IMG/VR virus record: IMGVR_UViG_3300046558_000241
Location: 1 to 28,944 of that record
Reading direction: 5' to 3' (one strand)
Source of the DNA: a virus
DNA length: 28,944 bases
Part shown: positions 14,268 to 20,548 of the stretch, piece by piece
How positions within the stretch are numbered: position 1 is the first letter of the stretch
Layout: every line of letters begins with the position of its first letter
Program-made: the position numbers and the translations under genes
Notes under the pieces: generated by a model
Told to the model about the DNA's origin: nothing
Seen by the model: only the letters and a program-made list of their open reading frames with translations
Database searches by the model: none

Positions 14268-15157
14268 GTCCGGCTCCCGGGCTGTGTTCGGCCACGATTG
14301 ACGAATGCGGTCGGGTCAAACTTCGCCGGGCGGCCGCCCGCAGCACCATGAGGCGCATGCTGCTGCGCACCCAGCTTGGCCCAGTCCTCCCGAATCGCGT
14401 TCTGCAACGCCTGATCCCAGTCCGCGTAGGTGTAGCCATTGGCACGCGCCTTGCCGACGAACGAATCGAAGTGCGCCTGCAGGTTCGTGTGGCCTTTGGC
14501 TTGGGCCCAAGCCTGGACGGCGGCCGAAATCGTGAAATCGGATGGCAGCGGCGTCTTGGCTGGCTTGCGCGTGGTTTTCGACGCGGGAGCGGCGGCGACC
14601 GGAACGGTCGCGTGCTCCTGCTCCTGCTCCTGCTCCTGCTCTTGTTCCTGCTCTTGTTCCTGCTCTTGTTCCTGCTCTTGGCTTGCAAGGGGCTTTGAAG
14701 GGGCTTGTAAAACCGGTGCAATACTGTCGCCGGCACCGCGCTTTCTCGTCATGCAAAAAGAGATGGCGTAATGCTCGAAGAATCGCGCCAGGAAAGGGTT
14801 TGCGGGCAGCGCGTCATACTCGTTTTGCACACCCTTGACGCGCAAATCCCTGCCGGTCAAAGCATCTGCAATCTGGTATTTGGCCATTTCGACTACCCAA
14901 ACCATCTCCGAAGCCTCGTCATACTCACAAAACCCTGCTTCGACGGCCCTAACAAGCCCCTTCGCAGCCCCTTCAAAGCCCAATCCCGTCTCATGCGCGA
15001 TGAACATTTGCGGCACGTAGTACAGCCCCAACATGTTGGCGTGCGGCGACGTCATCAGGTACAGCGCGACGATCTGCGCCTCTGGCCCAGCCGCGCGCAG
15101 CTTTTTCCCGGTGGCACCGATCCAGAACTTGGGGCCCACCTTTCCGTAGTCACGCAT
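14264..15157 (-). CDS. Replication initiator O-like protein with (QE) repeat
   Basis: 297 residues from MRDYGKVGPKFW, the usual start of this phage replication family. The N-terminal domain (to about 130) is a winged-helix-like module with KKLRAAGPEAQIVALYLMTSPHANMLGLYYVP. A run of about eleven Gln-Glu pairs links it to a C-terminal helical domain (PLPSDFTISAAVQAWAQAKG ... YADWDQALQNAIREDWAKLG). It probably binds the phage origin and hands over to the P-like protein. The gene carries paired AAGGGGCTT repeats that may be its own origin. The Gln-Glu linker is encoded by a six-base repeat prone to slippage. Confidence 0.75.
   Translation of the reverse strand: MRDYGKVGPKFWIGATGKKLRAAGPEAQIVALYLMTSPHANMLGLYYVPQMFIAHETGLGFEGAAKGLVRAVEAGFCEYDEASEMVWVVEMAKYQIADALTGRDLRVKGVQNEYDALPANPFLARFFEHYAISFCMTRKRGAGDSIAPVLQAPSKPLASQEQEQEQEQEQEQEQEQEQEQEHATVPVAAAPASKTTRKPAKTPLPSDFTISAAVQAWAQAKGHTNLQAHFDSFVGKARANGYTYADWDQALQNAIREDWAKLGAQQHAPHGAAGGRPAKFDPTAFVNRGRTQPGSRT
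14614..14680. repeat. Six-base tandem repeat encoding a Gln-Glu run
   Basis: About eleven units of (C/T)TGCTC or CTTGTTC type on the plus strand, giving alternating Gln-Glu on the minus strand. The units differ only at synonymous third positions (CTCCTG versus CTTGTT), a pattern produced by slippage plus drift. Confidence 0.85.
14687..14973. repeat. Two inverted pairs of AAGGGGCTT repeats, candidate phage origin
   Basis: Plus-strand copies at 14687-14695 and 14698-14706 are 11 bp apart. Minus-strand copies at 14954-14962 and 14965-14973 (last with one mismatch) are also 11 bp apart. The outer flanks form a perfect 15-bp inverted repeat (14690-14704 and 14967-14981). Lambda-type origins sit inside the O gene and use such iterons. 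Confidence 0.4.
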
Positions 15158-15212
15158 CGGCCTCGCGGCCAGGTGTAACTGGCGCCTCCGTTGATGTGCC
15201 ATGTTTCAGCAT
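15150..15212 (-). CDS. Possible 20-residue leader peptide before the O-like gene
   Basis: An ATG at 15212 with a good GGAG site 6 nt upstream opens a frame that ends at 15150, overlapping the start of the O-like gene (15157) by 8 nt. The product would be MLKHGTSTEAPVTPGREADA. The O-like gene's own ribosome binding site (GAGG) is very close to its ATG, so coupling from this short frame could set its translation. No homology recognised; it may be only a translational coupler. Confidence 0.3.
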   Translation of the reverse strand: MLKHGTSTEAPVTPGREADA

Positions 15213-15321
15213 GTGATCTCCAACCTTCCATCCAGCCATGAATGGGGACGGGGCGTGACCGGCGGGCTGGATTCGCCAGGTCGCAGCTGCGCAGCCGCTG
15301 CCCCGTTTGAAACCTGTTCTA

Positions 15322-15942
15322 TTACGCCTTTTCGCGTGGCCCACGTGTCGAATGCAGCACACGCTGCAGCACGTCCTTGGTGCGGGACATTGCCTTGCGC
15401 GCGCCGGTGAGGATGCGCACGATGCGCGCCTTCTTCTCGGCCGCCCGTGCCGCCTTGCGCAATGCGATCTCGTAATTAGCTTGCGTGGGCGCTGCCACGA
15501 CAGCAGCCAGCGATGCCAGTGCGTCAGCGTCGGCGCTGGCCAGGTCGCAGATATCGCCCAGGGCCAGGCCCGCCTCGTCGCTCGATTCGATGGCGCGCAC
15601 GCACAAGCCGAAGCGGCGCAGCATGTCGTTCAGGCAGTGCACGCGGGCGTCATCGGGCATGCCGGAGAGGATCGAGAACACGAAGTTCGCCGGCAGGAAA
15701 TTGGTGTCCTTGGTTTCGTCGTCGAGCCAGCGCAGCACGCGGTCGCTGTTGTTCTTCATGCGCTGGAACTCGTCCGTGTGCGCATCGAAGCGGATGCCGG
15801 TGACGGCCGGGCCGCCGACGTGCGCATGCGCCGCGACGATCATGTCGATGGCGCTTGCGCTGGACAGCCCAGCGGCCCGGCGCCAGTCGGCCACGTGCTC
15901 GCGCAGGATGCCGATCAGGGTTTTGTGCGACTCGTTACGCAT
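15322..15942 (-). CDS. YdaT-family / CII-position regulator
   Basis: 206 residues. The first 130 residues resemble the YdaT family: DWRRAAGLSSASAIDMIVAAH, FDAHTDEFQRMKNNSDRVLRWLDDETKD, then LPANFVFSILSGMPDDARVHCLNDMLRRFG. YdaT-type proteins lie directly downstream of the cro-like gene in lambda-like prophages and act as DNA-binding regulators; some are toxic when overexpressed in E. coli. The C-terminal 75 residues are Ala-rich and basic. Strong GGGAGG site 8 nt upstream, reaching into the end of the Cro-like gene. The family match is moderate. Confidence 0.55.
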   Translation of the reverse strand: MRNESHKTLIGILREHVADWRRAAGLSSASAIDMIVAAHAHVGGPAVTGIRFDAHTDEFQRMKNNSDRVLRWLDDETKDTNFLPANFVFSILSGMPDDARVHCLNDMLRRFGLCVRAIESSDEAGLALGDICDLASADADALASLAAVVAAPTQANYEIALRKAARAAEKKARIVRILTGARKAMSRTKDVLQRVLHSTRGPREKA

Positions 15943-15945
15943 GCT

Positions 15946-16164
15946 TTATGCCTCCCGCCTAGGTATAGTCGAAATGTCCTCACCGCAGACTTCATGATGA
16001 AGCGCCTGGATCGAGCGAAGGGTTTTGCCTTTGCAATCTGCCTGGCCGTTCAAAATTCGATTCACGGTGGGCTGAGAAATGCCCAGTTTTTGAGCGATAA
16101 CAGGCTCACTCAAGCGTGTTCGTGCTTTGATTTCGCTAAGAAGGGTCGAGATATTTTTATCCAT
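15946..16164 (-). CDS. Cro-like repressor
   Basis: 72 residues from MDKNISTLLSEIKARTRLSE. It contains a helix-turn-helix EPVIAQKLGISQPTVNRILNG. The recognition helix QPTVNRIL is nearly the same as that of the divergent CI protein (QPTINRIL), implying shared operators. The start at 16164 lies 5 nt after a TATATT -10 box, so the message is probably leaderless. A longer frame to 16236 would cross the promoter and is rejected. It should repress cI and act early in the lytic programme. Confidence 0.85.
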   Translation of the reverse strand: MDKNISTLLSEIKARTRLSEPVIAQKLGISQPTVNRILNGQADCKGKTLRSIQALHHEVCGEDISTIPRREA

Positions 16165-16169
16165 ACCGC

Positions 16170-16248
16170 AATATATACGCGAATGGATAGTTGCGCAATA
16201 CCTGAATGAATAGGCACTTGTGCCTAAACTATACACAGACGTATATTG
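16170..16248. promoter_or_regulatory. cI/cro divergent promoters with three operator-like sites
   Basis: Minus-strand cro promoter: TTGCGC (16198-16193), 17 bp, TATATT (16175-16170). Plus-strand cI promoter: TTGTGC (16218-16223), 18 bp, TATATT (16242-16247). Three 22-bp sites of the form AACTAT-N10-ATAxxx are seen: O1 16171-16192 (minus), O2 16194-16215 (minus, first bases GCCTAT) and O3 16227-16248 (plus). O1 covers the cro -10 box and O3 the cI -10 box. A separate dyad AGGCAC-TT-GTGCCT (16212-16225) lies in the middle. Confidence 0.7.
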
Positions 16249-16252
16249 GATT

Positions 16253-16957
16253 ATGGATATAGCAAGCCGTTTAGATGAAGCAATGAAGGCTGCGGATTTT
16301 GATTCGCAAAGTGCACTCGCCCGCGCCTCCGGGGTACCTCAACCAACAATTAATCGTATTCTCAAAGGCGCCGGTAAGCGCGGGCCCGAAACTCAAACAA
16401 TTTCCAAACTTGCGCTAGCGTGCAACGTCGCGTTTCAGTGGCTGCTTGACGGCACAGGAGAAAAGATCCGCACCTACAACGTGCAAGAGGCGCCATCCGC
16501 CTATCACCAAGTTGTTGCCGCTGGTCCAAATGATCCCGACTTCTACGAAATTCCAAAGGTGAAGCTGAGCCTGTCAGCCGGGCTAACTGGCTTCCAGACG
16601 GTCCCGGAAATATACGATGGAAGTAAGGTAAGCGTGCCACGCAACTGGGCTGACCGTAACGGGTACATTCCAAGCAAGCTACTTGCCTTGACCGTTAAGG
16701 GAGAGAGCATGGAACCAGGGCTCGGGGAGGGTGATGTGGTGATCGTAAACACGGCAGATGAGAAGCTTGTCGATGGAAAAGTGTATGCGATAAACTATGA
16801 AGGCGAAGCAGTAATCAAGCGCCTTATGAGAGATTCAGGGGAGTGGTGGCTGACATCTGACAACGCAGATCAAAGACGATTCCCCCGGAAGTCATGCGGA
16901 GGTGGCGAGTGCATCATTGTGGGCCGCGTGGTCCGCAAAGAAAGCGATCGAATCTAG
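16253..16957 (+). CDS. CI-type repressor with LexA/S24 self-cleaving domain
   Basis: 234 residues from MDIASRLDEAMK. N-terminal helix-turn-helix about residues 18-39 (SQSALARASGVPQPTINRIL). The C-terminal peptidase S24 domain has the Ala109-Gly110 cleavage site (LSAGLTG), Ser152 in VKGESMEPG and Lys189 in EAVIKRL. So it should be inactivated after DNA damage through RecA-stimulated self-cleavage. The start at 16253 lies 5 nt after the TATATT box, so the message may be leaderless; a longer frame to 16220 would begin upstream of its -10 box. It is followed by the 16972-17508 gene and a terminator. Confidence 0.92.
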   Translation: MDIASRLDEAMKAADFDSQSALARASGVPQPTINRILKGAGKRGPETQTISKLALACNVAFQWLLDGTGEKIRTYNVQEAPSAYHQVVAAGPNDPDFYEIPKVKLSLSAGLTGFQTVPEIYDGSKVSVPRNWADRNGYIPSKLLALTVKGESMEPGLGEGDVVIVNTADEKLVDGKVYAINYEGEAVIKRLMRDSGEWWLTSDNADQRRFPRKSCGGGECIIVGRVVRKESDRI

Positions 16958-16971
16958 TTATCGGAGAATTA

Positions 16972-17508
16972 ATGGCAGGAGTTAAATGCGCCGAATGTGG
17001 CACCCACATCACGGTTCGCGGTCTTACACAGTGCCCTATTTGCAAGGCCCAGGTGGAACCTATCGCTGACAGCCGCCTCGGCCATGCAACCGAAAAACAC
17101 AGGTCAAAAAGCAAAGGTCCCACTGCACTCTCACCTAAAACAAAACTGAGTTTCGGTCATTGGATAGGTTTAGTCAGCATCTGTGGAATTATTGCTTCCG
17201 TTGCGGCCATACTCTGGAGCATCGCTAATCCGTCACCTGAAAAACTGCGCAAACGGGCGCTTGCAAATGCGCTTCTTACGTGCCAATACGCAATAAAAGG
17301 CACAGCCGGGCATGGCGGAGCGGAGTTGCCACCTTACGCAAAAAATTACGGCACTGCAGCCGACGAGTTCTATTTTTCTTGGCCACGCGGCTCGTTCGAA
17401 TTTCAGAATGGGTTCGGTGGAAAAGAGCAGATGTCGGCAAGCTGCATAGGTATATTGTCAACAAATACAATCACTCAACTTACGGTCAATGGCAAAGATA
17501 TGCTCTAG
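16972..17508 (+). CDS. Zinc-ribbon plus one-transmembrane protein in the cI operon
   Basis: 178 residues. N-terminal double CxxC zinc ribbon (CAECGTHITVRGLTQCPIC, about 6-24), a basic linker, one transmembrane helix (about 63-86, WIGLVSICGIIASVAAILWS) and a C-terminal extracytoplasmic region with DEFYFSWPRGSFEFQNG. GGAG lies about 6 nt upstream of the ATG. It is transcribed with cI, so it is probably made in the lysogen. Lower GC than its neighbours. Lysogenic-conversion or superinfection-exclusion roles fit the position but are unproven; no family recognised. Confidence 0.7.
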   Translation: MAGVKCAECGTHITVRGLTQCPICKAQVEPIADSRLGHATEKHRSKSKGPTALSPKTKLSFGHWIGLVSICGIIASVAAILWSIANPSPEKLRKRALANALLTCQYAIKGTAGHGGAELPPYAKNYGTAADEFYFSWPRGSFEFQNGFGGKEQMSASCIGILSTNTITQLTVNGKDML

Positions 17509-17534
17509 TCCAAGCACCGCACGCCAAAAGAACA

Positions 17535-17559
17535 AGCCATTCACGAATGGCTTTTTTTT
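17535..17559 (+). terminator. Terminator of the cI operon
   Basis: AGCCATT-(CACG)-AATGGCT followed by eight T. It ends the cI transcript just before the DGR promoter, so the DGR operon needs its own promoter. Confidence 0.85.
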
Positions 17560-17565
17560 ATAAAA

Positions 17566-17611
17566 AACTATTCATTCACGTATTGACATAACTATTCATT
17601 CGCGTATAGTT
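17566..17611 (+). promoter_or_regulatory. DGR operon promoter with two CI/Cro-like operators
   Basis: TTGACA at 17583-17588, 16 bp spacer, TATAGT at 17605-17610. Site A: AACTAT-N10-ATAGTT (17590-17611) covers the spacer and -10 box. Site B: AACTAT-N10-ATTGAC (17566-17587) covers the -35 box. Bases 17568-17608 match the cro promoter region (minus strand of 16174-16213) at about 35 of 41 positions with one gap. GGAGAG at 17641-17646 serves the first gene. Confidence 0.75.
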
Positions 17612-17649
17612 CAATCCATCGACGCACCACCTCAACCGATGGAGAGAAA

Positions 17650-18312
17650 ATGTCACACGCCGCCAGCAGCACGCCAGTACCCAGCGCCACCGTCAAAATC
17701 CCCTACCTCACCTGCGCTGAATGCAACGCAATCATCCAGGCCAATGCCAGCGCGCAGCCTGCCGCCACGCCAGCATCGGCCATCGACCTGATCGCTGACG
17801 GCCTGCTCGACGCCGAACTGTGGCCCGAGGACAGCGAGCTCGTCGCCGAGATACGCGCCATGTTCCTGGCTCATTGGGGCATGGACCAGGCGCAGGCCGA
17901 CGCGCGCATGTCCCGCCTGAACTACAGCGACGCTATCGCCGTCCTGGAACTCCAGGCGGGGCCCGGCGCCATCGGCAGCACCTTCGCCGGCGGCATGTAT
18001 GCCGGCATCATCCGCGGCGCCGACGGCCGGCCAGACGAACACCTTGTGCTGCTGGACGGTGACACCGACGGCGTCACCTGGGACGCCGCATGCGTCTGGG
18101 CCGCCGCCAAGGGCGCAACCCTGCCAACACGGGCCGAACAGCGCCTGCTCATGGCAAACCTGCCTGATCAATTCCAGGCGCGCTACTACTGGTCCAGTGA
18201 GCAGGCCGGCCCCTCTATCGCGTGGAGTCAGGATTTCGGCAGTGGCGGCCAGTACGACTTCTACCGCTCGTACGAGGGCCGCGCCCGCGCCGTCCGCAGA
18301 TTCCCAATTTAA
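17650..18312 (+). CDS. DGR target protein 1 (DUF1566-like / C-type-lectin-type variable protein)
   Basis: 220 residues. An extra N-terminal domain (1-100) has a CAEC motif and a helical segment (IDLIADGLLDAELWPEDSEL). The C-terminal 110 residues are the shared module: FAGGMYAGIIRGADG, TWDAACVWAAAKGATLPTRAEQRLLMANLPDQ, YYWSSEQAGPSIAW and a constant end RSYEGRARAVRRFPI. VR1 lies within the last 40 codons. Such DUF1566-type scaffolds carry variable residues on a binding face, as in DGR targets with the C-type-lectin fold. First gene of the DGR operon. No signal peptide seen, so it is probably cytosolic or carried on the virion. Confidence 0.85.
   Translation: MSHAASSTPVPSATVKIPYLTCAECNAIIQANASAQPAATPASAIDLIADGLLDAELWPEDSELVAEIRAMFLAHWGMDQAQADARMSRLNYSDAIAVLELQAGPGAIGSTFAGGMYAGIIRGADGRPDEHLVLLDGDTDGVTWDAACVWAAAKGATLPTRAEQRLLMANLPDQFQARYYWSSEQAGPSIAWSQDFGSGGQYDFYRSYEGRARAVRRFPI
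18199..18301 (+). repeat. Variable repeat VR1 of the DGR
   Basis: 103 bases matching the template repeat. The nine AAC/AAT template codons read SDGSGYDFY here, with 12 of 18 template adenines changed and no other base changed in that block. The last 36 bases are identical to the template. The first codon is GAG where the template has ACG. Confidence 0.95.
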
Positions 18313-18353
18313 TCATTTATTAATTTTCTTTGCTTTTTTCTTAAGGGCGTCAC

Positions 18354-18644
18354 ATGAAATTCAATATCTATTTGGTCATAGCAGTGGCCATCATCGGCGC
18401 CATCACGGGCAGCCTGGCCATGAGCTTGGGCGAAATCGAGCCAGCGGCCAGCGCCGCCATCATCCTGGTATCCGTGCTGGTCTTGGGCTGGGGCGCCGGC
18501 AACATGTCGTCTCGCGCCGAGATCGAGCGCCTGAGCGGCATCGAGGAAGCGCGCCGCATCCAGGCCAGCTGCCTGGTCGCCATGCGCAACCGCTTGGAAA
18601 GCGAACTGGAGAGCCTGCGCGTTGTGAATGGCGGTGCATTGTGA
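18354..18644 (+). CDS. Small membrane protein with C-terminal coiled coil
   Basis: 96 residues. Two hydrophobic helices (about 5-24, VIAVAIIGAITGSLAM, and 30-51, AIILVSVLVLGWGAG) then a charged helical tail (SRAEIERLSGIEEARRIQ ... RNRLESELESLRVV). AAGGG lies about 7 nt upstream. Two membrane segments with a cytoplasmic coiled coil could be holin-like or a membrane tether, but no lysis neighbours are present. Not recognised. It overlaps the next gene (GTGA), so it belongs to the DGR operon. Confidence 0.65.
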   Translation: MKFNIYLVIAVAIIGAITGSLAMSLGEIEPAASAAIILVSVLVLGWGAGNMSSRAEIERLSGIEEARRIQASCLVAMRNRLESELESLRVVNGGAL

Positions 18645-19372
18645 GCGCCACGAAGACACCGAACCAGCAACCGATGGACATGACGGCTGGCACGCAAGCC
18701 TCCGCACACGATAGCTTGGTGCTGACTGCGAAATTCCTACCTATCGTGGCGCCATTCTTGTCCAAATTCGATCCTCGCTACTACTTGAAAGGCCTGAACG
18801 TGCGGCCTTTGTCGGGCGGTGGTGTAACTATCTGCGCGACCAACGGTCAGATTCTCGGGGTTTTTCGTGACCCGGATGGAATTTGCCTTGAAGAAGTGAC
18901 CCTGGTTATCGGCACTGAAGTGCGGGCGGCGTGCGCTGCCGGCATCGACAGCAATCGCAAGGTAGTGATGCGCAACGGTCGCCTGACGGTGATCGACGGA
19001 GCCGGCAACGACATCTGCATCCAGGCAGGCAACCCGATAGTCGACCCTTCGAAACCGTACCCGCGCTTCGAGAAAGTGGTACCGCCAGCAGGTGAATTGA
19101 ATCCAGGCCTGATTGGCGTCATCAATTCCCCCCTCTTGATGAAGCTGAACGCTGCGGCGGTCAGCGCCAGACGGGCGAGCGGCATCCGCAAAAGCTACCG
19201 CGATTTTCATGGACTGACGTTTTTCAACGTGGGCGGTGACGGCAACAAATGCACGGTGGCGCGCTTCGATTTCGATGCCGACTTCCTTGCGATCGTCATG
19301 CCACTGCGCGCTGAGAACGATATCAGCAAGCCGCTGCCATCTTGGATGCAAGACGAGCGAGACGCAGCATGA
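18641..19372 (+). CDS. Sliding-clamp-like protein (beta-clamp-related)
   Basis: 243 residues from a GTG overlapping the upstream stop; an in-frame ATG at 18674 is the alternative. The central segment FDPRYYLKGLNVRPLSGGGVTICATNGQILGVFRDPDG, then VVMRNGRLTVIDG and YPRFEKVVP, follows the pattern of the second and third domains of DNA polymerase beta clamps (RYYLNG..., ATDGHRLA..., FPDYRRVLP). The length is about two thirds of a full three-domain clamp. It may be a phage processivity or clamp-mimic protein. The resemblance is by eye and needs structure-based searching. Confidence 0.45.
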   Translation: MSATKTPNQQPMDMTAGTQASAHDSLVLTAKFLPIVAPFLSKFDPRYYLKGLNVRPLSGGGVTICATNGQILGVFRDPDGICLEEVTLVIGTEVRAACAAGIDSNRKVVMRNGRLTVIDGAGNDICIQAGNPIVDPSKPYPRFEKVVPPAGELNPGLIGVINSPLLMKLNAAAVSARRASGIRKSYRDFHGLTFFNVGGDGNKCTVARFDFDADFLAIVMPLRAENDISKPLPSWMQDERDAA

Positions 19373-19734
19373 AGCGCCCCCGCCTTCCTCACCCAAATTC
19401 GCGCTCCTACGCCTTGCTGCAGGCGCTGGTCGTGCGGCCCGGCACCTTTTACCAGGTCGTCGAGCGCGCCGGCTTCGATATCGAGGCCACCGGCATGGAG
19501 CAGCGCTTGCGCCTGATTTTCACGCACGGCATCCAGCGCCACGTGCACCAGGACGGGATCATGTACGAGATCAAAGCGACCTCCCGCGACGCAATGCTGG
19601 GCATCAACCCTGCGCCGGCGGACGCCGGACAGGTGGCTGCGCCACATTTTCGCGGCGCCGCCAGCGCGATGCCTGTGCTGGTCGTGCGCCGCAGCAGCAA
19701 AACCAATACCTCACCCATGCAGCAATCCACCTGA
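19369..19734 (+). CDS. Hypothetical protein in the DGR operon, 121 residues
   Basis: From MKRPRLPHPNSRSYALLQAL. The first 70 residues look like a winged-helix-type fold: SYALLQALVVRPGTFYQVVERAGFDIEATGMEQRLRLIF resembles small phage DNA-binding or regulator modules that sense subunit number. The tail is basic (VVRRSSKTNTSPM). The start overlaps the clamp-like gene stop (ATGA) and the stop lies 10 nt before target 2. Not recognised. Confidence 0.6.
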   Translation: MKRPRLPHPNSRSYALLQALVVRPGTFYQVVERAGFDIEATGMEQRLRLIFTHGIQRHVHQDGIMYEIKATSRDAMLGINPAPADAGQVAAPHFRGAASAMPVLVVRRSSKTNTSPMQQST

Positions 19735-19744
19735 AAGAGAAGCC

Positions 19745-20131
19745 ATGACCACCACTACCGCAGTTGCACTCTCCACCATCCCCGCCGCCATCGGCGCCGC
19801 ATTCGCCGGCGGCATCTACGCCGGTATCAGCCGCGGCGTGGACGGCGCGCCCGACCAGCACCTGGTGCTGCTGCCCGGTGAAGCTGTCGATGTCGACTGG
19901 GAGGCCGCTGGCGCCTTCGCTGCCAGTGTCGGTGGCGAGTTGCCGACGCGCGCCGAGCAGGCGCTGCTCTACGCCAATTTGAAAGACCAGTTCGAGCCGC
20001 GCTGGTACTGGTCCAGTACGCAGGCCGGCCCCTCTACCGCGTGGCTTCAGGGTTTCGACAATGGCTACCAGGACTTCGGCAACCGCTCGTACGAGGGCCG
20101 CGCCCGCGCCGTCCGCAGATTGCCAATTTAA
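19745..20131 (+). CDS. DGR target protein 2 (DUF1566-like variable protein)
   Basis: 128 residues, essentially the variable module alone: a short N-terminus, then FAGGIYAGISRGVDGAPDQHLVLLPG, WEAAGAFAASVGGELPTRAEQALLYANLKDQFEPRWYWSS, and the VR2 region ending RSYEGRARAVRRLPI. It keeps the scaffold of target 1 without its N-terminal extension. AGAGAAG lies just upstream of the ATG. The 3' flank (AATTTAA-x-C/T-ATTTATTAATTTTCTTT) is nearly the same as that of target 1, indicating gene duplication that included downstream DNA. Confidence 0.88.
   Translation: MTTTTAVALSTIPAAIGAAFAGGIYAGISRGVDGAPDQHLVLLPGEAVDVDWEAAGAFAASVGGELPTRAEQALLYANLKDQFEPRWYWSSTQAGPSTAWLQGFDNGYQDFGNRSYEGRARAVRRLPI
20018..20120 (+). 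repeat. Variable repeat VR2 of the DGR
   Basis: 103 bases. Nine template codons read LGDNYDFGN, with 11 of 18 adenines changed. The 5' codon is ACG as in the template, unlike VR1 and VR3, so its homing tract reaches further 5'. Confidence 0.95.
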
Positions 20132-20167
20132 CTATTTATTAATTTTCTTTCACTTCGAAAGCCCAGC

Positions 20168-20530
20168 ATGAGCAAACAACAATTCATGGCCGAGAACCTG
20201 CGGGAAGGCGAGATCTATGCCGGACTGATCCTCGGCAAGGACGGCGCCGCCGACTACCACCTGTTCCTGCAACCAGGCGCCGTAACTGGCGTGAAGTGGC
20301 AGGCGGCCATGGACTGGGCCAAGAAGCTCGGCCACAGCCTGCCGACGCGCGCCGAGCAGGCACTGCTGTTCGCCAACTTGAAACACGAGTTCGAACCCCG
20401 CTACTACTGGTCCAGTGAGCAGGCCGGCCCCTCTCACGCGTGGGATCAGGGTTTCGACTATGGCGTCCAGAACTACGGCCACCGCTCGTACGAGGGCCGC
20501 GCCCGCGCCGTCCGCAGATTAGAAATTTAA
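20168..20530 (+). CDS. DGR target protein 3 (DUF1566-like variable protein)
   Basis: 120 residues from MSKQQFMAENLREGEIYAGL. The same module as targets 1 and 2 (IYAGLILGKDGAADYHLFLQPG, WQAAMDWAKKLGHSLPTRAEQALLFANLKHEFEPRYYWSS) with VR3 at the end. Outside the repeat it differs clearly from target 2 in sequence, so it is an older paralogue and not a recent copy. It ends 18 nt before the Avd gene. Ribosome binding site weak. Confidence 0.88.
   Translation: MSKQQFMAENLREGEIYAGLILGKDGAADYHLFLQPGAVTGVKWQAAMDWAKKLGHSLPTRAEQALLFANLKHEFEPRYYWSSEQAGPSHAWDQGFDYGVQNYGHRSYEGRARAVRRLEI
20417..20519 (+). repeat. Variable repeat VR3 of the DGR
   Basis: 103 bases. Nine template codons read DGDYVNYGH, with 11 of 18 adenines changed. 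It shares the CAC codon with the template at the position where VR1 and VR2 have ATC and ACC. The 5' codon is GAG. Confidence 0.95.
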
Positions 20531-20548
20531 CCCCTTAACCATTTCAAC

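Noticed and set aside
14614-14680. Possible CRISPR-like or intergenic repeat array
   Set aside because: Units are six bases, contiguous and in frame as Gln-Glu codons; there are no spacers.
13555-14736. 393-codon frame on the minus strand across the O- and P-like genes
   Set aside because: Out-of-frame shadow with Arg/Ser-rich composition; the real frames have family motifs and ribosome binding sites.
17999-18640. Upstream extension of the clamp-like gene through target 1
   Set aside because: It overlaps the DGR target and membrane protein genes in another frame; the GTG at 18641 overlapping the upstream stop is the sensible start.
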